A stretch of 64,000 nucleotides of DNA. Source: CANJIV01 sp046330225 (GTDB taxonomy: Bacteria; Actinomycetota; Thermoleophilia; Solirubrobacterales; Solirubrobacteraceae). Below are positions 24,413 to 35,243 of this stretch, piece by piece. Position 1 is the stretch's first letter. Every line of letters begins with the position of its first letter. The translations under genes were made by a program, and so were the position numbers. The stretch lies in the NCBI GenBank assembly GCA_046330225.1, contig JAXLTD010000001.1:248001-312000 (forward strand), in the 5' to 3' direction. A model generated the notes under the pieces. The model was not told the origin of the DNA. It saw only the letters and a list, made by a program, of their open reading frames with translations, and made no database searches.

Positions 24413-25378
24413 TCACCCAGCGGGCACGTCGAGCAGCGCGCGCACCGCCGCCGCCCGGCCGGCGCCGAGCGCGGGCCCCATCTTCGCGGCGTCGCGCTCG
24501 AGCCGTGAGACGGTCGGCGCGCCCGGCGCCGGGCGGATCGACAGGATCGGCGGGCGCAGGGCGGGGTCGGCGTCGTGGCGGTCCAGCACGTCCTCGTCGG
24601 CGCCCTCGCGCTCGCTGCGGGAGAGGTAGAGCTCGGCGACCTTCGGGCCGATGCGGGCGAGCATGGGGGCGACGATGCGCCGGCCGGCGGAGCCGGGCGG
24701 CGCGGCGCGATCCCCGGCCTGGCGGGACCGGAGGACGAGCACGTGCGTCGCGCCGCCGGCGAGCGCGGAGGGGAACGGGATCGCCGAGGAGACCCCGGCA
24801 TCGAGGTAGCGGCGCCCCCCGATCACCACCGGCGGGCCGGCGACGCCCGGCAGGCGCGAGGAGGCCAGCAGCGCCTGGCGCAGCGACTCCTCGTCCCGGA
24901 TCGTGGCGTGCAGGTCGACCGTCTCGCCAGTGTCCGCATCGGTGGCGATCGGGTGCAGTTCCATGGGGTGCGCGAGCACGCGGGCGAAGAAGCCCGGCGC
25001 CACCGATTCGTAGATCTCCCCGACGAGCCGGTCCATGTCCACGACCGCCGGTCCCGAGCGCCGCAGTGCCCGCTTCGGTTCGATGACCTGGCTGATGAGG
25101 CCCTGGTCGAGGTAGGTCGACATGCCCTCGGCGGCCGAGCCGGTGAGCATCCAGGCGGCGCCCAGCGCCCCGGCCGAGGAGCCGTAGGCGGCATCGAAGC
25201 AGCGCACGAGCCCGCGCTCGTGCAAGACCACCATCATTCCGGCCGAGACGGCGCCGCGCATCCCGCCGCCCTCGATCACGAGCGCGAGCCGGGCGCCGTC
25301 GCCGTGGCGGCCGGGCGTGCCCGTGCCCCGCGCGCGGGCGGACAGCAGCTCGAGCACGGGATGGCGCGCGCCGGCCAT
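24413..25378 (-). CDS. Patatin-like phospholipase
   Basis: A 321-residue acyl hydrolase. The oxyanion motif EGGGMRGAVSAGMM is at about residues 36-49, the nucleophile serine lies in GSSAG (about 67-71) and the catalytic aspartate is in YLDAGVS (the DGG/DGA motif), so the Ser-Asp dyad is complete. It is expected to cleave acyl ester bonds in membrane lipids. It has no clear signal peptide and probably works in the cytoplasm. Its start is 4 bp after the stop of the enoyl-CoA hydratase gene, so both are in one operon, which suggests a link between lipid release and fatty-acid breakdown. Confidence 0.9.
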   Translation of the reverse strand: MAGARHPVLELLSARARGTGTPGRHGDGARLALVIEGGGMRGAVSAGMMVVLHERGLVRCFDAAYGSSAGALGAAWMLTGSAAEGMSTYLDQGLISQVIEPKRALRRSGPAVVDMDRLVGEIYESVAPGFFARVLAHPMELHPIATDADTGETVDLHATIRDEESLRQALLASSRLPGVAGPPVVIGGRRYLDAGVSSAIPFPSALAGGATHVLVLRSRQAGDRAAPPGSAGRRIVAPMLARIGPKVAELYLSRSEREGADEDVLDRHDADPALRPPILSIRPAPGAPTVSRLERDAAKMGPALGAGRAAAVRALLDVPAG

Positions 25379-25382
25379 CGGG

Positions 25383-26024
25383 TCAGCCGCGGGCGAGCCT
25401 GAGGACCTCGGCGACCGATCCGGCCGGCGCCGCGGCGATTGGCTGGGCGAGCTCGCGGGCCGCGGCCGCCGCGCCGCCGCGGGGCGCGACCGCGCAGGCC
25501 AGGCCCCGCCGGGCCGCCTCGGCGGCGGTCATCCGGCGGCCCGTCAGCAGCAGCTCCATGCCGACGGTGCGCGGCAGCCGGGCGAACAGGCGGGGGAGGG
25601 AGTCCGGGTCCGGCGCGATGCCGAGCGCGACCTCGGGCAGCCAGAACTCGGCCTGCTCGGCGGCGACGATCAGGTCGCAGGCGAGCGCGAGCTCGAATCC
25701 GCCCCCCACTGCGTGGCCGTTCACGGCGGCGATCACCGGGGTGACCGCGTCGTGGCGGCTCAGCATGCCGCCCCACCCGCCGGGAGGGTCCGGCGGCGCC
25801 GCCCCGGAGGGCGGATCGGGCTCGTTGAGGTCGGCGCCGGCGCAGAAGCAGCGGTCGCCGGCTCCGGTGAGGATCACCGCCGCGACGCCCGGGTCGCGGT
25901 CGGCGGCATCGATCGCCTCGCCGAGCGCCTGGGAGGCCGCGGCGTCCAGGGCGTTCACGGGCGGGCGGTCGATCTCGATCTCGACGACCGCTCCATCGCG
26001 CCGCACCGTCACGTGTTCGCTCAT
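25383..26024 (-). CDS. Enoyl-CoA hydratase/isomerase family protein, short form
   Basis: A 213-residue crotonase-fold protein. NRPPVNAL-type start (DRPPVNALDAAAS), the oxyanion loop CFCAGADLNE and AVNGHAVGGGFELALACDL are clear. Glu in GGGFELALA and Glu in WLPEVALGIAP are the two catalytic acids, both present. The family is usually 255-265 residues; here the protein stops at about the end of the crotonase core (PAGSVAEVLRLARG), so the C-terminal helices that close the active site and help trimerisation are missing. It may be a truncated but functional member or may have lost activity. It sits directly before the patatin gene. Confidence 0.85.
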   Translation of the reverse strand: MSEHVTVRRDGAVVEIEIDRPPVNALDAAASQALGEAIDAADRDPGVAAVILTGAGDRCFCAGADLNEPDPPSGAAPPDPPGGWGGMLSRHDAVTPVIAAVNGHAVGGGFELALACDLIVAAEQAEFWLPEVALGIAPDPDSLPRLFARLPRTVGMELLLTGRRMTAAEAARRGLACAVAPRGGAAAAARELAQPIAAAPAGSVAEVLRLARG

Positions 26025-26070
26025 CCGCCAGGCCTCCGCGTCCGCTGGGCGGGCAACGATACGGCGCGGG

Positions 26071-26367
26071 TCACTCGCGCCGCAGGCAGGTCACGGCCAG
26101 CCAGCGGCCGGCTTGCGGCGTCCGCACGAGCGGGAAGGCCAGGTCGCCCGCCAGGGCCCACAGCTCGGCCGGCGTGTCGGTGACCGCCCAGCCGGGCGGC
26201 CAGCCGCTGACGTCGGCGGCCTCGAGCGCCGCGATCACCGCTGCGTCGACGGCGTCCCGGCCCGGCGAGCGGATCGGCATCCGCTCGCGGAAGCGGGCGA
26301 TGCAGTGGGCCGAGGGGACGATCTCGCGCGCCTCGGGATGCGCGGTGCGGGCGGTGAGCGGCAGCAT
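26071..26367 (-). CDS. Small conserved-looking protein of unknown function
   Basis: A 98-residue protein from ATG 26367. It is soluble, with SAHCIARFRERMP near residue 20 and AFPLVRTPQAGRWLAVTCLR at the end. The HxxxRFxxR pattern and the terminal beta strands suggest a small alpha/beta fold, but I do not recognise the family. It begins 11 bp after the stop of the Rpf-like gene in the same direction, so it may be co-transcribed with it. The long alternative frames here are shadows of the Rpf-like gene. Confidence 0.6.
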   Translation of the reverse strand: MLPLTARTAHPEAREIVPSAHCIARFRERMPIRSPGRDAVDAAVIAALEAADVSGWPPGWAVTDTPAELWALAGDLAFPLVRTPQAGRWLAVTCLRRE

Positions 26368-26378
26368 CGCCGCGGCGG

Positions 26379-27422
26379 CTACCCGAGGGGGATGCCGTTG
26401 AGGATCTTCCAGCAGTCCCAGTTGCGGGCGCCGGACCCGCCCGCCCAGATGAGGCGCGCGACCCGGTCCTGCTCGCTCTTGGGCTGCAGGTAGGCCGCGG
26501 GGCCCTTTCCGCCAAAGCCGCTCCAGGTGCTCGGGATGATCTGGTAGTAGCCGGAGGCGCCGGCCCAGTTCGGCGGCAGGTTCTGGCCGCCGGACTCGCA
26601 CTGGACGATCGGCCACGGGATCGCCCAGTTCCCGAACGGGCCGGGGCCGGCCTGGCCGCCGCCGCTGTTCTGCTCGGCCTGGAGCTTCTCGAGCTGCTTC
26701 TGGAGCTTGCGGCGGTTGGCCTTCGTCGCCTGGAGGGCCTCGAGCCGGGCCTCTCGGGCCCGGGCGGCGCTCGCCTGCTTGGCCGCGACCTGGGCGCCCA
26801 TCGCCGCCAGCGCGTTGCGCTGGGCCTCGACCGCTGCCGCGCTCCGGGCCTGTGCCGCCTGGAGCCGGGCGAGGCGGGTAGTGGCGCGGCGCGAGGCGTT
26901 CCGGGCGCGGCGCACGCCGGTGATGATGTCCTGGTCCTGCTGGTTGATCCGCTGGAGGTACTCGCCGGTCTCGACGAGCTCAGCGAAGCCGCGGGCCGAG
27001 AAGATGACGGTCATGAGGTCCGGCGTGCCGGTCTTGTAGCGGTCCACGAGGCGCAGCGCGAGGATGTGCTTGGACCGCGCGAGCCGCCGCTTGAGGCGCG
27101 CGAGGCGGGCGCGCTCGCGCCGCAGGGCCGCGCGCGTGCGCGCCAGGCGGGCCCGCTCGCGGTCGAGCTGGGCCTGCACCGCGGCCTCGCGGCGCTGCAG
27201 GAGCGAGACCTGCACGGCCAGCCGTGCCGCGATGCGCCCGAACGTGGCGGCATCGGCGCTCAGGGACTGCTCGCGGGACTGCGCACTGTCGATCTTGCCC
27301 TGCAGGTCGCCCTGGCTGGCGGCGTGCGAGGCGATCGGGCTCGCCGCCCAGAGGGCGAGCGCGGCGGCCACCGGCAGGGCCAGGGCGAGGGCGGGCAGGC
27401 GGAATCGGCGGGTGGAGGGCAT
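26379..27422 (-). CDS. Secreted coiled-coil protein with C-terminal Rpf/transglycosylase-like domain
   Basis: A 347-residue exported protein. The signal peptide (residues 1-35) ends at ASHAASQ. Residues about 36-255 are a long Arg/Ala-rich coiled coil with the FSARGFAELVETGEYL and INQQDQDIITGVRRAR parts known from CwlO/PcsB/RipC-type amidase activators. The C-terminal 80 residues carry WPIVQCESGGQNLPPNW and GYYQIIPSTWSGFGG, a lysozyme-like transglycosylase domain as in resuscitation-promoting factors, with Glu in CESGG as the catalytic acid. It should cleave peptidoglycan during growth or division. Combining the CwlO-type coil with an Rpf-like domain is found in this lineage but is less common than NlpC/P60. 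Confidence 0.88.
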   Translation of the reverse strand: MPSTRRFRLPALALALPVAAALALWAASPIASHAASQGDLQGKIDSAQSREQSLSADAATFGRIAARLAVQVSLLQRREAAVQAQLDRERARLARTRAALRRERARLARLKRRLARSKHILALRLVDRYKTGTPDLMTVIFSARGFAELVETGEYLQRINQQDQDIITGVRRARNASRRATTRLARLQAAQARSAAAVEAQRNALAAMGAQVAAKQASAARAREARLEALQATKANRRKLQKQLEKLQAEQNSGGGQAGPGPFGNWAIPWPIVQCESGGQNLPPNWAGASGYYQIIPSTWSGFGGKGPAAYLQPKSEQDRVARLIWAGGSGARNWDCWKILNGIPLG

Positions 27423-27594
27423 CGTGCGCGGGCGGCGAGCGGAGGGGTCCGCCGTGCGCTGCCCGGGAGGGCCGCCACGGTAGCAGCGGCCCGTTGCAGG
27501 CCCGCCGGTTGCAGGGGAACTTGCACGCGCAGGACCCCGGCGGCACGGGCCGACGGCGGCGCGGCGCCCGCTCAGATGGCCGGCACGGAATCAG

Positions 27595-29244
27595 TCATCC
27601 GCCGAAGCGGCGCCCGAGGTCCGCCGGGATCGCGTTGCCCGTGAAGATCCGGCGGATCGACGCGACGCTCGGGCGCGGCGTCCGCGCCAGGGTGCGCGGG
27701 TCGAACCGGTAGAGCCCGAACCTCGGCTCGTATCCGGACGACCACTCGAAGTTGTCGATCAGCGACCAGTGGAAGTACCCGCGGATGTCGGCGGCCTTCG
27801 TGCGGATGGCCGTGCGCGCCTGCTGGAGGTGCTGGACGGTGAACCGCAGCCGCTTCGCGTCGGCGGCGTCGGCGATCCCGTTCTCGGTGATGTAGATCGG
27901 CTTGCGGTAGGACCCCGCCGTCTTCAGCACGGCGAGGAATCCCGCGGGGTACAGCTCCGAGCCGAAGTCGCTGCACTCCGTCGGGCACGGCGCGCCCGAC
28001 GGGTTCAGGGCCCAGCGGTAGCTGGTGGACGGGAGGAAGTCGAGGATCGGGATCCGCGACGACAGCGCGCTTCCGAGCCCCGTGACCCGCCCGCGGAAGT
28101 AGTAGTTCACGCCGATGAAGTCGGCCTTGCTGCGCAGGGCGGGGTGCCGCTCGCCCGGATCGACGACCCCGTTGGCGTTCGCGTCAACGATGCCCTTGAC
28201 CGCCCCGTCGAGGAACAGGCGGTTGAAGAGGTAGTCCGCGTGCCCGGCGGCTGCGCGGTCGGCCGCCTTCGCCGGGTCGGAGGGCGTGAACGCGACGAGG
28301 TTCTGGACGAGGCCGACCCGCGCCGCGGCGCCGTCTCCGTCCGCGTCGGACCGGTCACGGGCCTTGATCGCGTCGTAGCTGGCGGCGTTCGCGAGGACGA
28401 GGTTCTGCAGCGCCGCGATCACGGCGCTGTAGCTGAACACCCCGGGCGGGAAATAGCCGGCGAAGGCTCCGGGCACGTTCACGTACCCGTTGGTGGCGAC
28501 GACCATCGGCTCGTTCAGCGGCGTCCAGTGGTCGACGAGGCCGCCGTACTTCCAGGCCAGGTAGGCGGAGAACTTGCGGAACTCGGCGACCGTGGCGCGG
28601 TCGAGCCAGCCGCTGCGCCGCAGGCCCGAGGGGAGGGGCGCGTCGGGCCCGCGGCCCGCGAAGGCGGCCCGCACGGCGATCGGATCGTGCAGCCACGACG
28701 GCAGCGTGAAGTGGTTCACCGTGAGGAACGGCGTCATTCCCTTGGCCCGGATCAGCGCGAGCTCGTCGCGGTAGTGGCGCACGGCCCGCTGGTCAGCCAG
28801 CCGGTCCAGCGCCCGGAGCTGGGCCAGGGTGACGGCGGTTCCCGTGTGCACGCCCGCGGTCGAGCGCGGGAAGATGCGGCTCCACTCGACGCCGAGCCGA
28901 TAGGCGTTGGACCCGAGCCCCTTCGCGAGGGCGATGTCCGTGGCGTAGAGCTGCCAGTGCCCGGCACTGCGCTCGGGCCGGTCGGCTGTCACCTGCTTCG
29001 CCGCGATCGTGGCGGGGTCGTGGGTCCAGGCGAACCAGTCGGTGCCCCGGTCCACGTTTGGATGCGCCCCGCCCATCTCGTACTGGAACCCGGCGTTCGC
29101 CGTGCCCCAGAGGAAGCCCTTCGGGAAGCCGGCGCGCCCCGCCGCACCCGCGGGCGCCGCCGTTGCGGCCACGGCGGCGAGGGCCGTCGCGGCGACCGCG
29201 GCGGCCCAGCGGAGGCGGGCGGTTCGGGCGGGGGAGGCGCGCAT
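27595..29244 (-). CDS. Secreted glycoside hydrolase family 1 (beta-glucosidase-like)
   Basis: A 549-residue family 1 glycosidase with signal peptide (residues 1-36, cleavage near GAAGRAG). GFLWGTANAGFQYEMGG and NAYRLGVEWSRIFP are GH1 markers. The acid/base Glu245 lies in TPLNEP and the nucleophile Glu454 in YITENGI. It should release terminal beta-glycosyl units outside the cell. Two acidic loops are inserted: DADGDG (300-305) and a full EF-hand-like 12-residue loop with Asp354, Asn356, Asn358, Gly359 and Glu365, so calcium binding is likely. Upstream of it on the other strand is the PASTA lipoprotein gene, reading divergently. Confidence 0.93.
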   Translation of the reverse strand: MRASPARTARLRWAAAVAATALAAVAATAAPAGAAGRAGFPKGFLWGTANAGFQYEMGGAHPNVDRGTDWFAWTHDPATIAAKQVTADRPERSAGHWQLYATDIALAKGLGSNAYRLGVEWSRIFPRSTAGVHTGTAVTLAQLRALDRLADQRAVRHYRDELALIRAKGMTPFLTVNHFTLPSWLHDPIAVRAAFAGRGPDAPLPSGLRRSGWLDRATVAEFRKFSAYLAWKYGGLVDHWTPLNEPMVVATNGYVNVPGAFAGYFPPGVFSYSAVIAALQNLVLANAASYDAIKARDRSDADGDGAAARVGLVQNLVAFTPSDPAKAADRAAAGHADYLFNRLFLDGAVKGIVDANANGVVDPGERHPALRSKADFIGVNYYFRGRVTGLGSALSSRIPILDFLPSTSYRWALNPSGAPCPTECSDFGSELYPAGFLAVLKTAGSYRKPIYITENGIADAADAKRLRFTVQHLQQARTAIRTKAADIRGYFHWSLIDNFEWSSGYEPRFGLYRFDPRTLARTPRPSVASIRRIFTGNAIPADLGRRFGG

Positions 29245-29323
29245 CGGGTGAATCTACCGCCGCGTGCCTCCGTCGCGCGCCGCTCGCCGCGCTCTCGCGG
29301 GCACGGTTGGGATACTCGCCGGC

Positions 29324-29887
29324 ATGCCTCCGGCCGGCGTGATCCGAGTGGCGCTCGCCGCTGCCCTGGCGGCGGCCCTGCCGGCCGTGGCCGCGTGCGG
29401 TGCCGATGCGCCCGCTCCGCCGCCGCCGCTCGTGCGGCTCAGCGTCGACGCGCCGGCCGACGGCGCCGTCGTGCGGGACGGGTCGGTGGAGGTGCGCGGC
29501 CAGGTGCGCCCGGCCGGCGCCGCGGTCCTGGTCCGCGGCAGCCGGGCCGCGGTGAGCGGCGGCTCGTTCTCGGCGACGGTGTCGCTCGACGCGGGCGCCA
29601 ACGTGATCGACATCCTCGCCTCGGCGCCCAACCGCTCCCCGGCGCTCACGGCGGTCCGGGTCACGCGCCAGGTGACCGTCGCCGTGCCGGACGTCGGCGG
29701 CGACTCGGCCGAGGAGGCATCGGCGGCCCTGCGCGCCGCGGGCCTCGTGCCGTCGCAGCGCGACGGCGGCGGGACCTTCGACGATCTCTTCCCCGGGTCG
29801 CCGCAGGTGTGCGAGCAAGACCCGAAGGCGGGGACCCAGGTCGACCGCGGGTCGACGGTCACGTTCGTCACGGCGAAGATCTGCTGA
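29324..29887 (+). CDS. Lipoprotein with PASTA domain
   Basis: A 187-residue lipoprotein. The leader is followed by lipobox VAAC at about residues 19-22, so Cys22 should be lipidated. Residues about 35-110 form an Ig-like or Glucodextranase-type beta domain (SVDAPADGAVVRDGSVEVRG, then GGSFSATVSLDAGANVIDI). Residues about 120-187 are a single PASTA domain (VPDVGGDSAEEASAALRAAG and the closing VDRGSTVTFVTAKIC). PASTA domains bind peptidoglycan fragments or beta-lactams. It converges with a Ser/Thr kinase that has no PASTA domain of its own, so the two could act together. An ATG 60 bp earlier is less likely because the lipobox would be too far in. Confidence 0.85.
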   Translation: MPPAGVIRVALAAALAAALPAVAACGADAPAPPPPLVRLSVDAPADGAVVRDGSVEVRGQVRPAGAAVLVRGSRAAVSGGSFSATVSLDAGANVIDILASAPNRSPALTAVRVTRQVTVAVPDVGGDSAEEASAALRAAGLVPSQRDGGGTFDDLFPGSPQVCEQDPKAGTQVDRGSTVTFVTAKIC

Positions 29888-29905
29888 GCCGGCGCCGCGC
29901 CGCGC

Positions 29906-31576
<1,671 letters not shown>

Positions 31577-31617
31577 CGCCCGGGATTCTGCCCGGCCGTG
31601 CCGCATCGGCGAGCCGT

Positions 31618-34600
31618 TCAGGGCCCGGCGGGCGGGGGCGCGAGGGGCGGCACCCGGCCGCCGGCGTCCACGTCGTGCGCGGGGACGGGGCGCGAGAAGC
31701 GGAAACCCTGGGCCAGCTGGCAGCCGGCGTGCGAGAGGAAGATGCGCTGCTCCTCGGTCTCCACGCCTTCGGCGACGGTCTCGAGCCCGAGCGATTCGGC
31801 CAGCGAGAGAACGCCGCGGAAGACCGTGCGGGCGGCCCGGCTCTCGGGCACGCCGTTGAGGAGCGACCCGTCGATCTTCAGCACGTCGAGCGGCAGGTCC
31901 CGGAGCCGGGCCAGCGAGCTCTGGCCGGCGCCGAAGTCGTCGACCGCGATCCGCACGCCGGCGCCGGACAGCGCGGCGACGTTCTCGCGGGACTGGGCCG
32001 TCGCGGCAGACCCGTTGGCGCCGAGGACGCCCTCGGACACCTCGAGCGTGAACCGGACCGGCGGGAGCCCGGCGGCCTTGATCGTGTCGATGACGGCGTC
32101 GGCGAAGCCGGGCCGCTCGAGCTGGCGGCCCGAGACGTTGAGGTACCAGTCGTTCATGGAGCCCTGCGCGGCCCAGGTGGCGGCCTGGCGCACGGCCTCC
32201 TCGAGCGCCCATTCGCCGAGCGGGACGATCAGGCTGGTCTGCTCGGCGAACCCGATGAACTCCGACGGGGGCAGGACGCCCCGGCTCGGATCGTCCCAGC
32301 GGACGAGCGCCTCCTGCCCGACGGTGCGGCCGTCCTCGAGGCTGACGACCGGCTGCCAGTGGAGCACGAACCGCTTCTCCTCGAGCGCGGTGCGGAACTG
32401 GCGCGCGGCGTCGCGGGAGTGCTGGATGCTCGCGGGGGCGGGGCCGGGGGCGATCGGCGAGGCCGCGGCCTTGGCCGTGTACATCGCGGCATCGGCCTGC
32501 TTGAGCATCTCGTCGACGTCGGTCGCGTCGTCCGGGAAGACCGAGGCGCCGACGCTCACCGCCAGCTCGACGGTCAGGCCCTCGACGCCGACCGGCTCGC
32601 GCAGCGCGCCGGCGATCCGCTGGGCGGCAGTGCGCGCGGTCTCGCCGGCCGTCGGGAGGTGCAGGTCACGCAGGAGCACGAGGAACTCGTCGCCCCCCGG
32701 CCGGGCCACGAGCTCCCCGGACCGGCAGGCGGCCCGCAGGCGGTGGGCGATGGCCTGGAGCACGAGATCGCCGCCGTCGTGGCCGAGCGTGTCGTTGACC
32801 TGCTTGAAGCCGTCGAGGTCGCAGTAGAGCAGGGCCACGCCCCGGCCCGCGCCGCGGGCGTCGTCGATGGCGGACTCGAGCGCCTCGCGGAGGGCCGGCC
32901 GGTTCGGGAGGCCGGTGAGCGAGTCGTGGTACGCGAGCCACTCGATGCGCTCCTCGGCCTCGCGCCGCTCGGTCACGTCGAGCCCCGACATGAGCGTGCC
33001 GTCCGCGTGCAGCTCGGCGTCCGAGGCCGCTGCCTCGCGCCAGGCGATGATGCGCACCGACCCGTCCGGGCGCAGGATGCGGGACTCCGCGCCCGGCCGG
33101 ACGGCCGCGGCCAGGCGCTGGCCGGGGTCCGCCGCGTCCGCCGCGAGGAACTGCACCCAGGGGCGTCCGACGATCTCGTCTTCGCGCCGGGCGAGCGCCT
33201 CGCACGCCGCCGGGTTGGCCATGGTGACCACGCCGTGCGCGTCGAGCGCGATGATCACGGCGCCCGCGAGGGCCAGGTAGCGGGTGGCGCGGTCGTGCTC
33301 GGCGCGCAGGAGCTGCTCGGCCGTCCGCTCGCGGGTGACGTCGGCCGCCGTGAGCACCGTGCCGGTCGTGGTCCCATCGGCGGCCCGCAGCGGCTCGTAG
33401 ACGAGGGAGATCGTCCGCCGCGCGCCGTCGAGGCGCCGAACGACCGTGATCTCGGCGCGCTGGGCCGTGCCGTCGCGCAGCGCGAGCCGCCGCGGCGTGG
33501 CGTCCTCGGGCACGCGCGCCGCCCGGCCGGACATCTCGATCCAGTCCTGCGGGCTCGTGCCGACCATGCTGTCGGGACCCGGCGCGCCGACGAGGCGCGC
33601 CGCCGCCGCGTTCGCGGACACGATGCGGCCGTTCGGTTCCTGGACGACGATGCCCTCCGACAGGGCGCCGAGCACGGTGCGGTGGAACTCCTCGGACTCC
33701 TGCAGCTGCGTGCGGGCCTCGCGGAGCGCGGTGACGTCGATCACGAGGCCGAGGGTCGTGCCGGCGCGCGCCCCCGTGCTGAGGACCTCGTCGCGGTCGA
33801 TCACCCACCGCAGGTCGCCGTCGGCCGTGCGGATGCGGTACGTCGCGTCGAACGCCCCGCCGTCGGCGAGCTGGCGCTGGATCTCGGACTCGTAGCCGGG
33901 GATGTCCTCGGGGAGGATGAGGGAGGCCCACAGGTCCTGGTCGTCGTAGAACGCCTCGGGCGGGTAGCCGAGGAGGTCCTCGACCTGCGGGCTGATCCAG
34001 CGGACGGTCGCCTTGTCGTCGAGGTCGCAGACGTAGGTGATGAGCGGAATCCGCTCGACGAGCGCCCGGTAGCGCTCCTCGGCGTCGGCCAGCCGCTGGA
34101 TCGCGCTCTCCCGGGCGGTGACGTCGTGGATCACCGAGATGACCTCGCGGACCTGGCCGTCGGGGTCGAGGACCGGGGCCACCTGCAGATCGCACCACCA
34201 CGAGGACCCGTCGGGCCGGCGGGCCTGCAGCACCGCATGGGCGCGGCGGCCGCGGCGGGCCGCGTCGCGCAGGCGGGCGATGTCCGGGTCGCGGGCGTCG
34301 AGGCCGATGAGCTCCGGCCCGATGGCCCCGAGCGCCTCCTCGGCGCTGACGCCGGCCGTGGCGGCGAACCCCGGCGAGCAGTACACGACCCGGCCGCGCT
34401 GGCGCCAGTCGTGGATCAGCATGCTCGTCCCGGCCGCCTCCAGCGCGGTCTCGTAGCGCGCGAGCGTGCCGGCGTGCCGGCGCGCCTCGAGCGCGAGCGC
34501 GAGCTGTGAGCAGCCGGCGTCCAGGAACGCGCGCGTGGCCGGGCCGTAGCGGCGGATCTCGCCGCCGATGAACTCGGCGACGCCGACCGGATCGCCGCCG

Positions 34601-34995
34601 AGCACGAGCGGAATGCCCACGCATTGCCCGGCGCCGGCGGCCGTCAGGTGCAGGGCGCGCGGGTCGTCGGCCCCGAGCGGCCCCCACCGGGCGCGCCGCT
34701 CGCGGAAGGCCGCCTCCGCGGGCCCGGCGCCGGCGACCGGCCGGGGGTCGTCGCCCCCCGCGGCCAGGGCCTGCCGGACGCGCTTCTTGGCCCAGCTGCC
34801 GGCGGGCTCGAGGGTGCGGCCGTCCCGCGTGGCCGCCCACACGACGACCGCGCTCGCCCCGAGCGCGCGTCCGAGCTGCCTGGCGATCGACCGGATCGCG
34901 TCATCCCCGTCCCGGTCCGAGCGCAGGCCGGCATCGATCGCGCGCTGCGCTTGCGCGAGCGACCGCGGGTCGATATCGGTCTCGTCAGGTGTCAT
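31618..34995 (-). CDS. GAF-PAS(x4)-GGDEF-EAL cyclic-di-GMP signalling protein
   Basis: A 1,125-residue protein without membrane helices. An N-terminal GAF-type domain (about 20-185) is followed by four PAS domains (roughly 185-310, 315-440, 440-560, 570-690). GGDEF starts with YHDSLTGLPNRPAL; its active loop PGGDEF is intact. EAL starts with EALVRWDDPSRGVLPP; DDFGAG, KIDGSL and EGVETEEQ are present, with EVSE in the usual E-x-T-E place. Synthesis and hydrolysis of cyclic di-GMP are both possible. The start is ATG 34995. A GAAAGTCC/GCCGATGC pair upstream looks like a sigma-28-type promoter. Confidence 0.92.
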   Translation of the reverse strand: MTPDETDIDPRSLAQAQRAIDAGLRSDRDGDDAIRSIARQLGRALGASAVVVWAATRDGRTLEPAGSWAKKRVRQALAAGGDDPRPVAGAGPAEAAFRERRARWGPLGADDPRALHLTAAGAGQCVGIPLVLGGDPVGVAEFIGGEIRRYGPATRAFLDAGCSQLALALEARRHAGTLARYETALEAAGTSMLIHDWRQRGRVVYCSPGFAATAGVSAEEALGAIGPELIGLDARDPDIARLRDAARRGRRAHAVLQARRPDGSSWWCDLQVAPVLDPDGQVREVISVIHDVTARESAIQRLADAEERYRALVERIPLITYVCDLDDKATVRWISPQVEDLLGYPPEAFYDDQDLWASLILPEDIPGYESEIQRQLADGGAFDATYRIRTADGDLRWVIDRDEVLSTGARAGTTLGLVIDVTALREARTQLQESEEFHRTVLGALSEGIVVQEPNGRIVSANAAAARLVGAPGPDSMVGTSPQDWIEMSGRAARVPEDATPRRLALRDGTAQRAEITVVRRLDGARRTISLVYEPLRAADGTTTGTVLTAADVTRERTAEQLLRAEHDRATRYLALAGAVIIALDAHGVVTMANPAACEALARREDEIVGRPWVQFLAADAADPGQRLAAAVRPGAESRILRPDGSVRIIAWREAAASDAELHADGTLMSGLDVTERREAEERIEWLAYHDSLTGLPNRPALREALESAIDDARGAGRGVALLYCDLDGFKQVNDTLGHDGGDLVLQAIAHRLRAACRSGELVARPGGDEFLVLLRDLHLPTAGETARTAAQRIAGALREPVGVEGLTVELAVSVGASVFPDDATDVDEMLKQADAAMYTAKAAASPIAPGPAPASIQHSRDAARQFRTALEEKRFVLHWQPVVSLEDGRTVGQEALVRWDDPSRGVLPPSEFIGFAEQTSLIVPLGEWALEEAVRQAATWAAQGSMNDWYLNVSGRQLERPGFADAVIDTIKAAGLPPVRFTLEVSEGVLGANGSAATAQSRENVAALSGAGVRIAVDDFGAGQSSLARLRDLPLDVLKIDGSLLNGVPESRAARTVFRGVLSLAESLGLETVAEGVETEEQRIFLSHAGCQLAQGFRFSRPVPAHDVDAGGRVPPLAPPPAGP

Positions 34996-35156
34996 TGCGT
35001 CCGGCTGCGCGTCCGTGGCCGCCGGTCAGGCTCCGAGCCGGACACGATGAATCAGTCTCTGTCCGGCGTCAACCGGTCCGGCGCGGGTAGCCGCCCTGCT
35101 GGTTCCCATGATTCCTCGGTTTCGGCGTCGTCTCCGATCCTATCGGCGTCTGGCCA

Positions 35157-35184
35157 GCATCGGCCGCGGGCGGGAAGGACTTTC
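35157..35184 (-). promoter_or_regulatory. Possible sigma-28-type promoter of the PAS-GGDEF-EAL gene
   Basis: On the minus strand, GAAAGTCC (35184-35177), a 12-bp spacer and GCCGATGC (35164-35157) resemble TAAAGTTT-N11-GCCGATAA. A CCGAT-CCT-ATCGG inverted repeat at 35134-35146 follows. The 248-bp gap (34996-35243) otherwise shows no gene. The match is suggestive only. Confidence 0.28.
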
Positions 35185-35243
35185 GCGCTGCACGGAGAAG
35201 CGCCGCCAGGAGATCAACCACCGACCATCGAGGTGCAATCGCA

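Noticed and set aside
34996..35243. A c-di-GMP riboswitch before the PAS-GGDEF-EAL gene
   Set aside because: The conserved GEMM-I blocks and tetraloop receptor were not found on either strand.
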